The notes below the pieces were generated by a model. The model saw only the letters and a program-made list of their open reading frames with translations. It was not told the DNA's origin and ran no database searches. From Nematopogon swammerdamellus (Eukaryota > Arthropoda > Insecta > Lepidoptera > Adelidae), in NCBI GenBank assembly GCA_946902875.1, contig OX336345.1, positions 14,229,395 through 14,293,394 of the forward strand: a stretch of 64,000 nt of DNA, given 5' to 3'. The position numbers were made by a program, and so were the translations under genes. Below, piece after piece: positions 20,848 through 31,545 of this stretch. How positions within the stretch are numbered: position 1 is the stretch's first letter; the number at the start of each line of letters is the position of its first letter.

Positions 20848-22548
20848 AAGCTGACAAAAGTTCATAAAAGTGACAAAAAATGACAATAGTGGTTAAAATA
20901 TGATAAAAGCTGACAAAAGCTGAGAGAAGTTGGCAAAAGTTGACAAAAGATGACGAAAGTGGCTATAAGTTCACAAAAGTCGAGAAAAGTATACAAAAGT
21001 TGACAAACGTTGACAAAAGGTGACATGAAATGAAGGGAAGCACTGACATGGCACCTAGTTCACCCTGTGTTATGGGCTGACATCACGGATGTTGTAGGTG
21101 ATGTAGCCAACCGTGTCAGGTTCCATAAACAAAAAAAAAAAAAAAAAAAAAGGTGACCAAATGTTGACGTAAGTTGACTAAGGTTGACAAACAACCACAA
21201 GAGTTGACAACAGTCGATAAAAGTTGACAAAGATGACAAATGTTGACGAAAGTTGACAAAAGTTGACCAAGGTTAGGTTGACATTGACACGAGTTGACAA
21301 CAGTCGATAAAAGTTGACACAGGTCGATAAAAGTTGATAAAAGATGACCAAAGTAGACAAAAGCCGACAAAGGTTAACAAACATTGACAAGAGTTGACAA
21401 CCGTCGATAAAAGTTGATAAAAGATGACAAAAGTTGACAAATGTTCACGAAAGTTGACAAAAGTTGACCAAGGTTGACAAACATTGATAAGAGTTGACAA
21501 CAGTCGATAAAAGTTGACAAAAGATGACAAAAGTTGACAAATATTGACGAAAGTTGACAAAAGTTGACCAAGGTTGACAAACATTGACAAGAGGTGACAA
21601 CAGTCGATAAAAGTTGACAAAAGTTGACAAATATTGACGAAAGTTGACAAAAGTTGACCAAGCTTGACAAACATTGACAAGAGTTGACAACACTCGATAA
21701 AAGTTGACAAAAGGTGACAGAAGTGGGCAAAGATAAGAAAAGTTGACAAGAGTTGACATAAGTTACCGAGAGTGGGCAAAAGTTCTCAAAAGTTTACAAA
21801 ACTTGACAACAGTCGATAAAAGTTGACAAAAGGTGACAGAAGTTGGCAAAAGATGAGAAAAGTTGACAAGAGTTGACATAAGTTACCGACAGTTGACAAA
21901 AGTTCTCAAAAGTTTACAAAACTTGACAAGAGTTGACAACAGTCGATAAAAGTTTACAAAAGGTGACAGAAGTTGGCAAAAGATGAGAAAAGTTGACAAA
22001 ACTTGACAAGAGTTGACAACAGTCGATAAAAGTTGACAAAAGGTGACAGAAGTGGGCAAAGATAAGAAAAGTTGACAAAAGTTGACAAGAGTTGACATAA
22101 GTTACCGAGAGTGGGCAAAAGTTCTCAAAAGTTTACAAAACTTGACAACAGTCGATAAAAGTTGACAAAAGGTGACAGAAGTTGGCAAAAGATGAGAAAA
22201 GTTGACAAGAGTTGACATAAGTTACCGAGAGTTGACAAAAGTTACCGAGAGTTGACAAAAGTTCTCAAAAGTTTACAAAACTTGACAAGAGTTGACAACA
22301 GTCGATAAAAGTTTACAAAAGGTGACAGAAGTTGGCAAAAGATGAGAAAAGTTGACAAAACTTGACAAGAGTTGACAACAGTCGATAAAAGTTGACAAAA
22401 GGTGACAGAAGTTGGCAAAAGATAAGAAACGTTGGCAAGAGTTGACAGCAGTCGATAAAAGTTGACAAAATGTGACAGAAGTTGGCAAAAGATGAGAAAA
22501 GTTGACAAAAGTTGTCAACATTTGTCAAAAGTTAATATAAAGTGACAG
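20848..22548 (-). repeat. 10-bp satellite, reverse array
   Basis: The same decamer in the opposite orientation (AAAAGTTGAC), with the CGACTGTTGT marker reversed as ACAGTCGATAA. The switch point is near CTCCTTGTTAACGAAAGC at 20834-20851. The array is interrupted by a SINE at 21025-21147 and contains nearly identical ~250-bp blocks (compare 21780-22060 with 22120-22390). Confidence 0.92.
21025..21147 (+). mobile_element. SINE insertion in satellite, 10-bp target duplication
   Basis: A strongly 5'-truncated SINE (from ATGAAATGAAGGGAAGCACT to the poly-A) is flanked by AAAAGGTGAC at 21015-21024 and 21148-21157. The insertion therefore post-dates the satellite array. Confidence 0.85.
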
Positions 22549-22738
22549 CAGTCGAAAAACGTTTGTAAACATTTTTTTGCATTCTAAAAGATCGTGGACT
22601 GTCCGTGGCGCATGCAACAAAAACAAACACGACCACTCGGACGCGGCGGCACCCGCGACTGATTGTTTGCGACATTCGCTTCGGGGCCTTGTTGAGGTGT
22701 GCGTGTGTGTGAGTGCGTCGTTTCGATCGTTTTGTACG

Positions 22739-22774
22739 TAGTTTCCATACTGCTTTAGCCATATATATGCTGTG
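22739..22774 (-). repeat. 36-bp inverted repeat, right copy
   Basis: Exact reverse complement of 19421-19456. Confidence 0.85.
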
Positions 22775-23039
22775 CCTCAAGGTTGCATATGACGAGTGAT
22801 GTGATGAGGCCAGATTATGTTTAATTTCTCAGAATGGCTTAGCCTGAACAAGGTACAATTCATGGATATAACATTTCAGGTGTAACCGCACATTTTTTTT
22901 TGTTAGAATAAAATTAACATTGCTTTAATTTCTATTGTTGTTGGTGATTTAAAATTTGTAATTTAAGTTTTTTTATGAGCAATTATTCCACAAACAATAA
23001 GATATTGATATAGATATTATAATAAAATATTGACATGTG

Positions 23040-23175
23040 TAAAACTGTAGATCCCTTCCCTTGTCCCTTACCAGGTGGTAGGCTCAAATTGTAACCGACT
23101 GGGTTGTTATCACCGCACTGGATGTGAGATGGCCGCATAGCAGCCTCTGCTGTGTTCTCCTATAGTACAGATTAT
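23040..23175 (+). mobile_element. SINE-related fragment, diverged
   Basis: It contains AACTGTAGATCCCTTCCCTT, CCAGGTGGTAGG and GTTATCACCGCACTGGATG, matching the front of the SINE body. It then passes into CGCATAGCAGCCTCTGCTGT, a segment also found reversed next to the SINE copy at about 52735-52770. It may mark a second subfamily. Confidence 0.55.
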
Positions 23176-24900
23176 AGATTTCACGACGTTTTATGACCAA
23201 GCAGTTGCTCGAACTTGACCTTTTTACCCGACAGCGCGAAGCAAAAATGAGGGGTATTTATTTGTATATATTTCTTTGGCGCCCTTTTAGCCTAAACGGC
23301 TTAATAGATTTTAACATATTAATACGAAGCGTCGTCGTTGGATTCGTCTTAATTGTGGAAGTGCTAGGCGAATGTGAAAGAGCGGCCGTTGGGCCATATT
23401 TATTGTCAAAAATCGTTTTTCTTCAAACCCCATAAAGTGGGGTATCATTGTCTGGAGAAAAGGCAATTTCTAAAATATACCACACTTAGTGTCATTAATC
23501 TGATTGGTATTGAAGCGGCGGTCACAGCTAGCGTAAAGCGAAACGAAGATAATACTTGTTAGTATCCAAAGAGTTTAAAAGAATAAAACTTATATTGTTA
23601 TATATATTGTATATTATTTACTTCGTCTCTAACACAATCTTATGCACATTTTCATCAGATGGCTCGTTGTACAAGTTAAAATATACGTGGCCTTCCGTCC
23701 ACATCGGTTTCGTCCATTTTTGAAAACACATTTCTACTTCAACGTATTCGTTGAATTCTGAAATCTTACGATTTAGTTTCAGAAGTTCATACTATATTAA
23801 TAGGTAAACGATGTTAAATCAAAGTAAGTACGTATTCTTATGTACGTAAACCAAGTTTTAAACGAAATGTTTTCGTGCATTGCAGTATCCATGAAGTAGC
23901 AAGTTTATGACAGGCGAGTGTGACGTTAGCCCGCCTGCGAAGGCTGTACTCATAAAGGCCTCGCTGCACAGCCCGGCAGGATGCTTTGCGAGTCCAGTCT
24001 AAAAATGTGTTTTATAACGGCTTGTTTGTCGGCAAACTTACAGTGCTCTCGGAGAGATATCACTTTTATCGCTGTATGTGAAATGTCTTTATCTTTTTAC
24101 TTTCCGCATGGATGCGGGCTCTTTTGGCTTACTCGGCTTAAATAAGCTTTACTTGGTTACACTCACCTCTCTCTGCTTTTATTTTCCGCTTTCTTGCTTT
24201 CACATCTGCTGCTGTAACACATCATAACTAAAAAGAATATGTACCTATTTCGTGTATTTCGTTCACGCCCATAATATTCTCTGACTGTGATTAATTCCGG
24301 TCAGTAAATTCTCAGGCTGTAAGTTCTATGATTAATTTTGATTTGAAAGCAGATCATCATTTTATTAAAGAAATACTTACATATTTATCTTCAATTACAT
24401 TAAATATTTATTTCAGGCCAAGCTTCGTGCGGAGTCAGTATTTTGGTTAATTTGTAGAAACCTATTGAAAACAACAGAGGAGCGAGTGGTTTTAGGTTTC
24501 CAGCCATAAAATTAAATTTTATCATACGATACTTTGTACAATCAGCTCCCAAAACGGATACGCTTATAGAACCTTATCTCATGCGTGCTCTCTCGTGCTG
24601 TGGAGTAATTATTGGATCGGGGAGCAAGTTAGCGGGTCTGACATGGTAATATATCTTTAGCTCCACTTTTAGAGATGTCTACCACATTAATATATACAGA
24701 ATCTACACCACATTTTAGAAAATTAGTGCCTAGAAACACTTTGTGTTCGTGGCACTCTGCGAGTGAAAATCACTCCGATAGTTAGCTTAATTATTCACAT
24801 TATGCTAGTGAATTAATGTGAACTGAATTAAATATGAGGTTGCTTTCAATACTTTATTCGAGAAAGCACTGTGTGGAGATAAGTGAAACCAATATTATGT
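23176..24900. other. Anonymous AT-rich DNA
   Basis: The largest open frames (23193-23435, 23374-23562) show no domain. I see no gene or repeat boundary. Confidence 0.45.
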
Positions 24901-24904
24901 ATTT

Positions 24905-25240
24905 CAATTCAGTCAGTCAGTCAGTCAGTCAGCGTGTAAGCGTCCACTGCTGGACATACGCCTCTCCAATTTTCCTCCAGTCCTCCCGGCCTTCAGCGGT
25001 ACGGAACCACTGCTTTCCGCCGACGTACTTGATGTCGTCGTCCCACCTGGCGGGTGGTCTTCCCACACTCCGTTTTCCTGTCCACGGCCGCCAGTGTAGG
25101 ACACGGTTACTCCAGCGGTCGTCGTCTCTTCGGCTGACGTGCCCAGCCCATTGCCACCTGAGCTTAGCCACCCGGTATCCAATATCGACTACTTTGGTGC
25201 GTCGGCGGATTGCCTCGTTACGCACCATATCACGTTAATT
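24905..25240 (-). pseudogene. RTE-type retrotransposon C-terminus with GACT tail
   Basis: The minus strand encodes RRRTKVVDIGYRVAKLRWQW AGH, then WRPWTGKRSVGRPPARWDDD and WRKIGEAYVQQW, the characteristic C-terminal tail of RTE-clade polyproteins. A (GACT)n run (24908-24930) just beyond the coding end is a likely insertion tail. Only about 95 codons remain, so the copy is heavily 5'-truncated. Confidence 0.85.
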
Positions 25241-25669
25241 AATTGTTTCGAAATATGTGATGTAAGTACGTTCCAATCACAAAACGAAAATACATATTAA
25301 AATAAATATTTTGGCATTTTATTTTATGTTTCCTTTGAACTTGTAAAATTCCATAAGAGTCAGGTAGGAAACTACGAAAAGCAAACAGGAAAGTTCACAT
25401 ATTTTATTCTTTCAGAGACATTTTGCTTTTTTATAACCAAGTTTTTAAACGAAATAAAGAGAGTGGACTAATCCTGAAACTGAAACCTGAAACCTGAAAC
25501 CTGAAACTGGACTAATCTTGATCTCCGACAAGCAAGTTTGGTTGTAAGGTGAAATATTTTATATTGCGCCATATGTTTCAGTTTCCAAGAATATTTTATT
25601 TTAGCGTAGAAACTAAGGAGAAAACTCTTCGAAATAACTCACTATCAAAGTAAAAAAAATAAAAACGGC
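25241..25669. other. Anonymous AT-rich DNA
   Basis: Contains a small tandem of CCTGAAA (25469-25508). Nothing else is recognised. Confidence 0.45.
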
Positions 25670-26210
25670 CGAAGAGAAAGCATCCGCTAGATGGCGCTCA
25701 TCTAGTTCTAACGCAAAACTAACAGTCTACGCAAATAATTTCTTTAAAGTATAAATACAAGTGATAAATGTTAACAAAATACACAATCCGAAAGTTCACA
25801 GTGCAATACAATTGAAGAAGTGTTATCTCGTGCAACCATAAGGAAAATAATACAGAAATCCAATTTCAATGTGTGCTGAACAAAAAGCGAAATTACTCTG
25901 TAAACAAACAATTTGTGCTAAAATTTTTACAGTTCGAACCTATTAATGCCTATGAGAAGTGAATTACTGAACTCGCATATAACTTTTAACAAGTAATTGC
26001 AGTTTTGGACAATTAACGTGCACTATATTTTATTTTTCGGCACATTTATCTATCATACTTACCTACCCGCATCGGAAAACACAAGCACAGCGCCATCTAT
26101 AATCGAATAGCTGATCTGAGTTTCGATCACATCGAAAAGTCTACTGGCGCCATCTATCTGCAAGTAGTTTCGATCATATCTAAAAGAGATGGTATCATAA
26201 TTTCGCAAAC

Positions 26211-27254
26211 ATGAGTCAATGCTCTGTTTGTACTGAGAAAGTTACAAGACTAAAAGCAGGCCTACAATGTATGGGACTATGTAATGCATGGTTCCACACA
26301 AAGTGCGCGAAACTGAGCACAGCAGATCTGGCGACTATAAAAAAAAGTCAACTTGAATGGAAGTGCGACCTCTGCAAAAAATCTGCGAAAAAGCCATCGA
26401 TCATAATGGATGATCGAGAACCGCCCTCCAGCCCTTTCTCGGCCTCGATCGACATTGGAAATGCTGTCTCGGGTTTGCAGAAAGATGTCAAACTAATACT
26501 CGTCAGTATGCAGAACAACCAACAGCAGATCGCAGAATTCCAAAAAAGTCAAAACGACATACTGGAAAAACTGAGGCGCGAAATGGAAAGAGGAAACCTC
26601 CTGGAAAATCAGTTAAAGGAGGCCACCTCAGAACGCACTGAGCTCAGAAATATAATTCAAGAAATGCGACAAAAGTTTGAAAACCTGGAGCAGGATGCCT
26701 TGGCAGCCAACATAGAAATACAGGGAGTCCCGGAGAACGTACCGCCCGTGACGGCAGTTATGAAACTGTGCGAGCGCATGGGGTGCGCCATCTCTCCAAA
26801 CGACATAGTCTCCGGGCAACGCTTGCCGGCACGGCGGCCGCCCCGCATCTCAACAGCAGTCAGCAGCGGCAGCGGGGCGACGGCGGCGGCGGAGACGGCT
26901 GCGGTGATAGCTACGCGGGCGCCATCTGTCGTCGTCAAGCTTGCGAGCGTGGAGCTGAAAGAAAAAATCCTACAGGCTTGCCGCAGGAGGCAGCCCCCAC
27001 TCAAAAATGACGTACTCGACCCGCATATCCCATCGGCCGCCATCCGAATAGTCTACGTAAATGAACACTTAACTCATCAACGTAAAACATTACTGCATGA
27101 AGCGAAAAACTTCGCAAAAGAAAGAGGATGTAAATTTGTATGGGTGAAAAGAGGACAGGTCTTAATAAAGAAGAAAGAAGGAGGCAGGATCTACAGTGTA
27201 AAAAATTCAGATGATTTTTTAAAAATAGAAAAAAGTTTGAAAACTGTTATATAA
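26211..27254 (+). CDS. Non-LTR ORF1 protein with PHD-type finger
   Basis: A 347-residue nucleic-acid-binding ORF1. Residues 4-55 form a C4HC3 PHD-like finger (C4, C7, C20, C24, H29, C32, C52, C55). A helical coiled-coil segment (about 85-165) fits trimer or dimer formation. The C-terminal half contains NIEIQGVPEN, PSVVVKLASVELKEKIL, YVNEHLTHQRKTLL and KFVWVKRGQVLIKK, the arrangement seen in many insect non-LTR ORF1 proteins and in domains annotated as FP-like. It would package element RNA as a ribonucleoprotein. The start follows a purine-rich leader and leaves the finger complete. The long GC-rich patch at 26860-26910 encodes a low-complexity Ser/Gly/Ala stretch. The frame is intact. Confidence 0.85.
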   Translation: MSQCSVCTEKVTRLKAGLQCMGLCNAWFHTKCAKLSTADLATIKKSQLEWKCDLCKKSAKKPSIIMDDREPPSSPFSASIDIGNAVSGLQKDVKLILVSMQNNQQQIAEFQKSQNDILEKLRREMERGNLLENQLKEATSERTELRNIIQEMRQKFENLEQDALAANIEIQGVPENVPPVTAVMKLCERMGCAISPNDIVSGQRLPARRPPRISTAVSSGSGATAAAETAAVIATRAPSVVVKLASVELKEKILQACRRRQPPLKNDVLDPHIPSAAIRIVYVNEHLTHQRKTLLHEAKNFAKERGCKFVWVKRGQVLIKKKEGGRIYSVKNSDDFLKIEKSLKTVI

Positions 27255-27277
27255 TATTTGTACATTCTAATAACGAA

Positions 27278-28153
27278 ATGTATATGTACAAAATTTATGT
27301 TATTACTCTATTATTTTTGAATTTCAAAGCTCTGAATTTTTTTCATACTATTCTTATTTTTCAAATAATTAGTCACTTTGTTTTAAATTTTTATCATTAC
27401 GACAATACTAATTTATGCATTTCATTTTATCAATTTTACAAAAAGCATGACAGTATTTTAAAAAACTCATTAAATAATAAATTAGCTTTAATTTTCAATT
27501 ATCTAAATCTTATTTCTAGAAAATATATTAAATTGTTTTATATTATTCCAATAGTTTGTTTCCGTGTCCAATGTTTTTATCTTTATGACACTACATTTAA
27601 TTTATGCATTTCGAAATTTAAAAAATACGAATGTATATTTCAATGTTTGCTTAACTCTTTGTGTAATCTCCGCATTTTAAGAATCACCCACTTTGCAAAA
27701 GTAGCATGTTTTATGAAAAACGATATCTCTGACACTAAATATGAAATTATGTTCGTCTCTGATAGTAATCTAAATATTGAAAACTTCTATTTTTGTCTAA
27801 ATTGGTATGCTTCGTCGCTTATAGTTAGCCATAATAATTGTGATATATGCATGCTTCATGTGCATGTGAAATCAATACATAATCTGCATGAAATATTTTC
27901 CTGCCTTTTCTTTATTATACTAAATTATAATTACTGTGGTTTATATCTAACTCATAATCTGCATGGTGTAACGATAGACTGCTACCATGAATATGTGCTA
28001 TACATATATTATTGCAAATTGTTAATATTATACTCACAAAATATCTTGCAAGAGTGCTGCATTTCCACTATATATGCTAGACATCCCCAAATCCTCAAGA
28101 ATACACATTTTAATAAACCTCAACAAAGTGCAATCAAACTTCTTTATGTGTAG
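27278..28153 (+). CDS. Unexplained open frame between ORF1 and ORF2
   Basis: A 291-codon frame without a stop in very AT-rich DNA, starting 24 bases after the ORF1 stop and overlapping the ORF2 frame by 80 bases in a different phase. It is rich in Phe, Tyr, Ile, Leu, Asn and Cys. Two parts look like an internal duplication (HYDNTNLCISFYQFYKKHD and LYDTTFNLCISKFKKYE; DNA TAATTTATGCATTTC at 27411 and 27599). I recognise no domain. Such length without stops is improbable by chance at this composition, which suggests past selection, but it could also be a structured leader. Function unknown. Confidence 0.45.
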   Translation: MYMYKIYVITLLFLNFKALNFFHTILIFQIISHFVLNFYHYDNTNLCISFYQFYKKHDSILKNSLNNKLALIFNYLNLISRKYIKLFYIIPIVCFRVQCFYLYDTTFNLCISKFKKYECIFQCLLNSLCNLRILRITHFAKVACFMKNDISDTKYEIMFVSDSNLNIENFYFCLNWYASSLIVSHNNCDICMLHVHVKSIHNLHEIFSCLFFIILNYNYCGLYLTHNLHGVTIDCYHEYVLYIYYCKLLILYSQNILQECCISTIYARHPQILKNTHFNKPQQSAIKLLYV

Positions 28154-31121
28154 ACACGCCAATGAAGACCTGTGTAATATCATAGATAACGAAAACTCGG
28201 TTGGAATTAGGAAATTCAAAGTCGCGAATGCACACCAATGTAAAACTTTTGGAAATCAGGAATCCATGCTAACCTCACTTACGCTGAATATTAGAAGTAT
28301 AAATAAAAACTTCGACGACTTAACGGTTCTTCTGGCTTTATTTGATATTCCCTTTGATATTATTATTCTGACGGAATGCTGGCTCAAAGACACGAGCTAT
28401 GTACCTCGGCACATCAATGGTTATAAATCGTACAACACTACAAACAATAAGCGCCAGAATGACGGGGTCATAGTTTACATAAGCGATCAAATACGCGCCA
28501 CAGTAGTCGAACCTGATATTGTTGACGCAAACGGACTGCTTGTAAGGGTAGGCATGGACTGCGTTTTGTTGGCCGTGTACCGCACACCTTCTGTTTTAAA
28601 TATTGATCCGTTTTTAGAATCGGTATATGACATTTTAACAGAGTATAAAACCACAAACTGTTGTATATTAACAGGGGACGTAAACATAGATATAGCAGAT
28701 ACAATTACAGCTAGCAGATCAACTAAATATCTATGCTTATGTGCAGAGTTGGGTCTTCAACCTGGCGTGACTGATGCTACTCGTGAAAGTGCATGTCTTG
28801 ATCATGTGATGATTAGAAGCACAGGTATAGTAAAAACTGTAGTCTGTAGTGCATCAATCACCGATCACTCACCAGTGCTGGCCTTCATTGAAAAACGCAA
28901 GCCCAAGACTTTCAAACAAACAAGACAATCTAGTAAAACTGATTTTAAAGCCATATCTAAATTTCTGGAAAATGTAGACTGGACCCACATCGTATCTGAG
29001 AGAAATACTGACTGTGCTGCAAACAAATTTATAGAGACAATACAAAACATTATTCAAACGTACACAACCACAAAGCAAACTAGTATTAGAACAAAAAATA
29101 AAAAACCCTGGATAACAAATAACCTATTAAATTGCATCGATAAACGAGATAAGCTCCATTCACTTTCAAAGTCATATCCTTTTACCTACCTAGAGAAGTA
29201 CAAAAAATACCGAAACATATGCTACCTAGCAATAAAAAAAGCTAAACACATCTATTACGAAACCGAAATAACAAAAAGCCATAGTAATGGCAAGAAATTA
29301 TGGAAACTACTAAAAGAAGCGGCAGATATATGTACAACTAAAGATAAATCTCCTTCAACTCTCCTTCTTAGTTCTGAAGAAAGTAGCAAACAATGTGAAG
29401 TTAAATTAAACACAATGAATAAATACTATATCGAAGTAGGGGAAAATTTCGCCAAGGAACATCTGAAAAGACTAAAGCAAACTGAAAACGACCTAATAAA
29501 AATAGCTGAAAAAAGTAAAAAACTTGCAGGTGGTTCCTTCTATATGAGACCTACATGCCCTACAGAAATATCAAAAATTATAATGGAATTAAAAGATGAC
29601 AGCGCACCTGGTTGGGATCAAATAGGCAGTAAACATATAAAAAATATGTGCTGCCACATACTCGAGCCACTGTGTCATGTCTGCAATCTGAGCTTAAAAA
29701 CAGGAGTTTTCCCGGAGGCTTTTAAATCAGCAATAGTAAGTCCTATTTTTAAATCAGGAGACCAGAGCAATATAAAAAACTTTCGACCTATATCTCTTTT
29801 ACCTATACTATCAAAAATACTGGAAAAAATTGTTAAAACTAGACTAATGACTTACTTAGAAACTAAAAACTTACTCTCTAATAATCAGTTTGGTTTCAGA
29901 CCAAAAAAATCCTGCGAACACGCAGTGCAAAATGTCATAAAACACATCGTCGAGCGCCTAGACGGAGGCAAACGAACTTTAGCAGTCTTCTTAGACCTCG
30001 CAAAGGCGTTTGACACGGTTTCCTTGTCCATACTCTTGACAAAAATGGAAAAAATCGGCATTCGGGGACTGCCTCTGCAGTGGTTTGACTCATACTTGAA
30101 AAACCGAAAGCAATCACTGAAAATTGGTAGTCAAATAAGTGAAACAGAGGAAACAAAATATGGAGTACCACAGGGGAGTGTTTTAGGGCCAATACTTTTT
30201 ATCGTTTATATAAATAATCTGTGCAACCTTGAACCTACCAAATACAAAATTGTTACTTACGCAGACGATACAGTGTTAGTATTCTCCGGAGACACCTGGA
30301 ATGACGTATTTGAGTGCGCTAAAACAGGCCTAATGGAGGTGAAAAGATGGTTGGATCAAAACTTGCTCACAATAAATGCCTCAAAAACTAAATATATGTG
30401 CTTCTCAATTACGTCTGCTGGAAAACCAGAGGAAACCCTAAAACTCAAATTACACACATGCTGCTCGTTCTCAGACGCGTGCACATGTGAAACCTTAGAG
30501 AGAGTGAGTCAAATCAGATATCTAGGGATTTTAATTGACAACCATCTAACCTGGCGACCTCACATAGAAGCAGTGTCAAACAGACTGAGGAAATTAATCT
30601 ATTTCTTCAAACCAATCAGACACTGTGCAGATAAGTCAATACTGAAGACAGTATATTATGGAGTTGCAGAGTCAGTAATTACTTATTGTATTACAGTCTG
30701 GGGTGGTGCTGCAAAATCGTATCTCATTGAACTCGAACGCGCTCAACGGTCTCTTTTAAAAGTAGCTTTTAAAAAGCCATATCGCTATAACACACATGCG
30801 CTCCACTACGAAAGCGGTTTATTATCTGTACGGCAGTTGTTCATAAGTCGTCTTCTCCTTACTCTTACTCCGATACAGAATATAACAGCAACAGAGGAGC
30901 GACCATGTACGAGGAACCGAGGCAAACCAGCACCTCCTCAAATCCGAACAAGTTTTGCACGGCGATTCTTTACATTCCTTGCTCAGCTTATATATAAAAA
31001 GTCGGAAAAACTGTGTAATTTCCACGAAAAAATTGGGAAAGGTCGAAAAATTACACTTGAGTCATGGCTAAGGACCCTTGACTACAAAAATACAGAGGAC
31101 CTTCTTACTGTTATTGCTTAG
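28074..31121 (+). CDS. Non-LTR ORF2: endonuclease plus reverse transcriptase
   Basis: The 1015-residue frame holds an APE-type endonuclease (LTLNIRSIN near 68-76, TECW with E101, GDVNID with D202/N204, TDHSP with D264/H265) that nicks target DNA, and a reverse transcriptase that copies element RNA from the nick. RT motifs in order are APGWDQIGS, NFRPISLLPILSKILEKI, FLDLAKAFD (D641), GVPQGSVLGPILFIVYINNL and YADDT (Y729-D732). A C-terminal thumb region ends about residue 1000. All catalytic residues are present. The annotated start precedes the endonuclease by about 65 residues; Met65 (28266) is a plausible alternative. No frameshift or stop was found. Confidence 0.9.
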   Translation: MLDIPKSSRIHILINLNKVQSNFFMCRHANEDLCNIIDNENSVGIRKFKVANAHQCKTFGNQESMLTSLTLNIRSINKNFDDLTVLLALFDIPFDIIILTECWLKDTSYVPRHINGYKSYNTTNNKRQNDGVIVYISDQIRATVVEPDIVDANGLLVRVGMDCVLLAVYRTPSVLNIDPFLESVYDILTEYKTTNCCILTGDVNIDIADTITASRSTKYLCLCAELGLQPGVTDATRESACLDHVMIRSTGIVKTVVCSASITDHSPVLAFIEKRKPKTFKQTRQSSKTDFKAISKFLENVDWTHIVSERNTDCAANKFIETIQNIIQTYTTTKQTSIRTKNKKPWITNNLLNCIDKRDKLHSLSKSYPFTYLEKYKKYRNICYLAIKKAKHIYYETEITKSHSNGKKLWKLLKEAADICTTKDKSPSTLLLSSEESSKQCEVKLNTMNKYYIEVGENFAKEHLKRLKQTENDLIKIAEKSKKLAGGSFYMRPTCPTEISKIIMELKDDSAPGWDQIGSKHIKNMCCHILEPLCHVCNLSLKTGVFPEAFKSAIVSPIFKSGDQSNIKNFRPISLLPILSKILEKIVKTRLMTYLETKNLLSNNQFGFRPKKSCEHAVQNVIKHIVERLDGGKRTLAVFLDLAKAFDTVSLSILLTKMEKIGIRGLPLQWFDSYLKNRKQSLKIGSQISETEETKYGVPQGSVLGPILFIVYINNLCNLEPTKYKIVTYADDTVLVFSGDTWNDVFECAKTGLMEVKRWLDQNLLTINASKTKYMCFSITSAGKPEETLKLKLHTCCSFSDACTCETLERVSQIRYLGILIDNHLTWRPHIEAVSNRLRKLIYFFKPIRHCADKSILKTVYYGVAESVITYCITVWGGAAKSYLIELERAQRSLLKVAFKKPYRYNTHALHYESGLLSVRQLFISRLLLTLTPIQNITATEERPCTRNRGKPAPPQIRTSFARRFFTFLAQLIYKKSEKLCNFHEKIGKGRKITLESWLRTLDYKNTEDLLTVIA

Positions 31122-31545
31122 GGTAAACATTTAATAGGTTAAACTATTAAAAATGTTGTTAAAATTCAATTTATTTTATGTACTAACTTACACACTAATA
31201 CAAAATTAATTTAAATATTGAAATAATGATATATATAAAAAGGAATATAATAATAATACAACTATTTATATACATAAATCAAACATATTTTTAATATTTA
31301 ATTCAATAATGTTTTTTTTTATTTATTTATTTATTATTCTAACTAATTTGCATGTGTTAAATTACCAATTTCATTCACTAAAATTTTGCAAACATTTATT
31401 CGATGTTACTAGTGAGCGCAAAATGAATATGTCACTTTGTATATTATAAAAGTCTTTCTGCGAGACAGAAATTTTCTAGTGCAGGAGACTAGTTTATTGC
31501 AGTGTAATGATGTTTGTGTAAATAAATATTTCATTTCATTTCATT

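Larger units (their letters stand above)
25670..31545 (+). mobile_element. Full-length CR1/Jockey-like non-LTR retrotransposon, apparently intact
   Basis: The order is 5' leader, ORF1 (26211), a middle open frame (27278), ORF2 (28074) and a 3' end with a (TTTCA)n tail at 31530-31545. ORF1 and ORF2 are uninterrupted. The 5' limit is approximate; the leader contains GCGCCATCTAT at 26090 and 26150. Having both proteins intact suggests a young copy that could still be active. An exact target duplication could not be fixed. Confidence 0.8.

Noticed and set aside
21116..22528. Long minus-strand frames of the same type
   Set aside because: Reverse array of the same satellite.
19651..22548. CRISPR array
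   Set aside because: The units are contiguous 10-bp repeats without spacers, in a eukaryotic context.
25469..25508. Telomere-like repeat (CCTGAAA)
   Set aside because: Only a few units and not the insect TTAGG motif.
26657..27043. 128-residue minus-strand protein
   Set aside because: Shadow of ORF1, with composition driven by the GC-rich patch.
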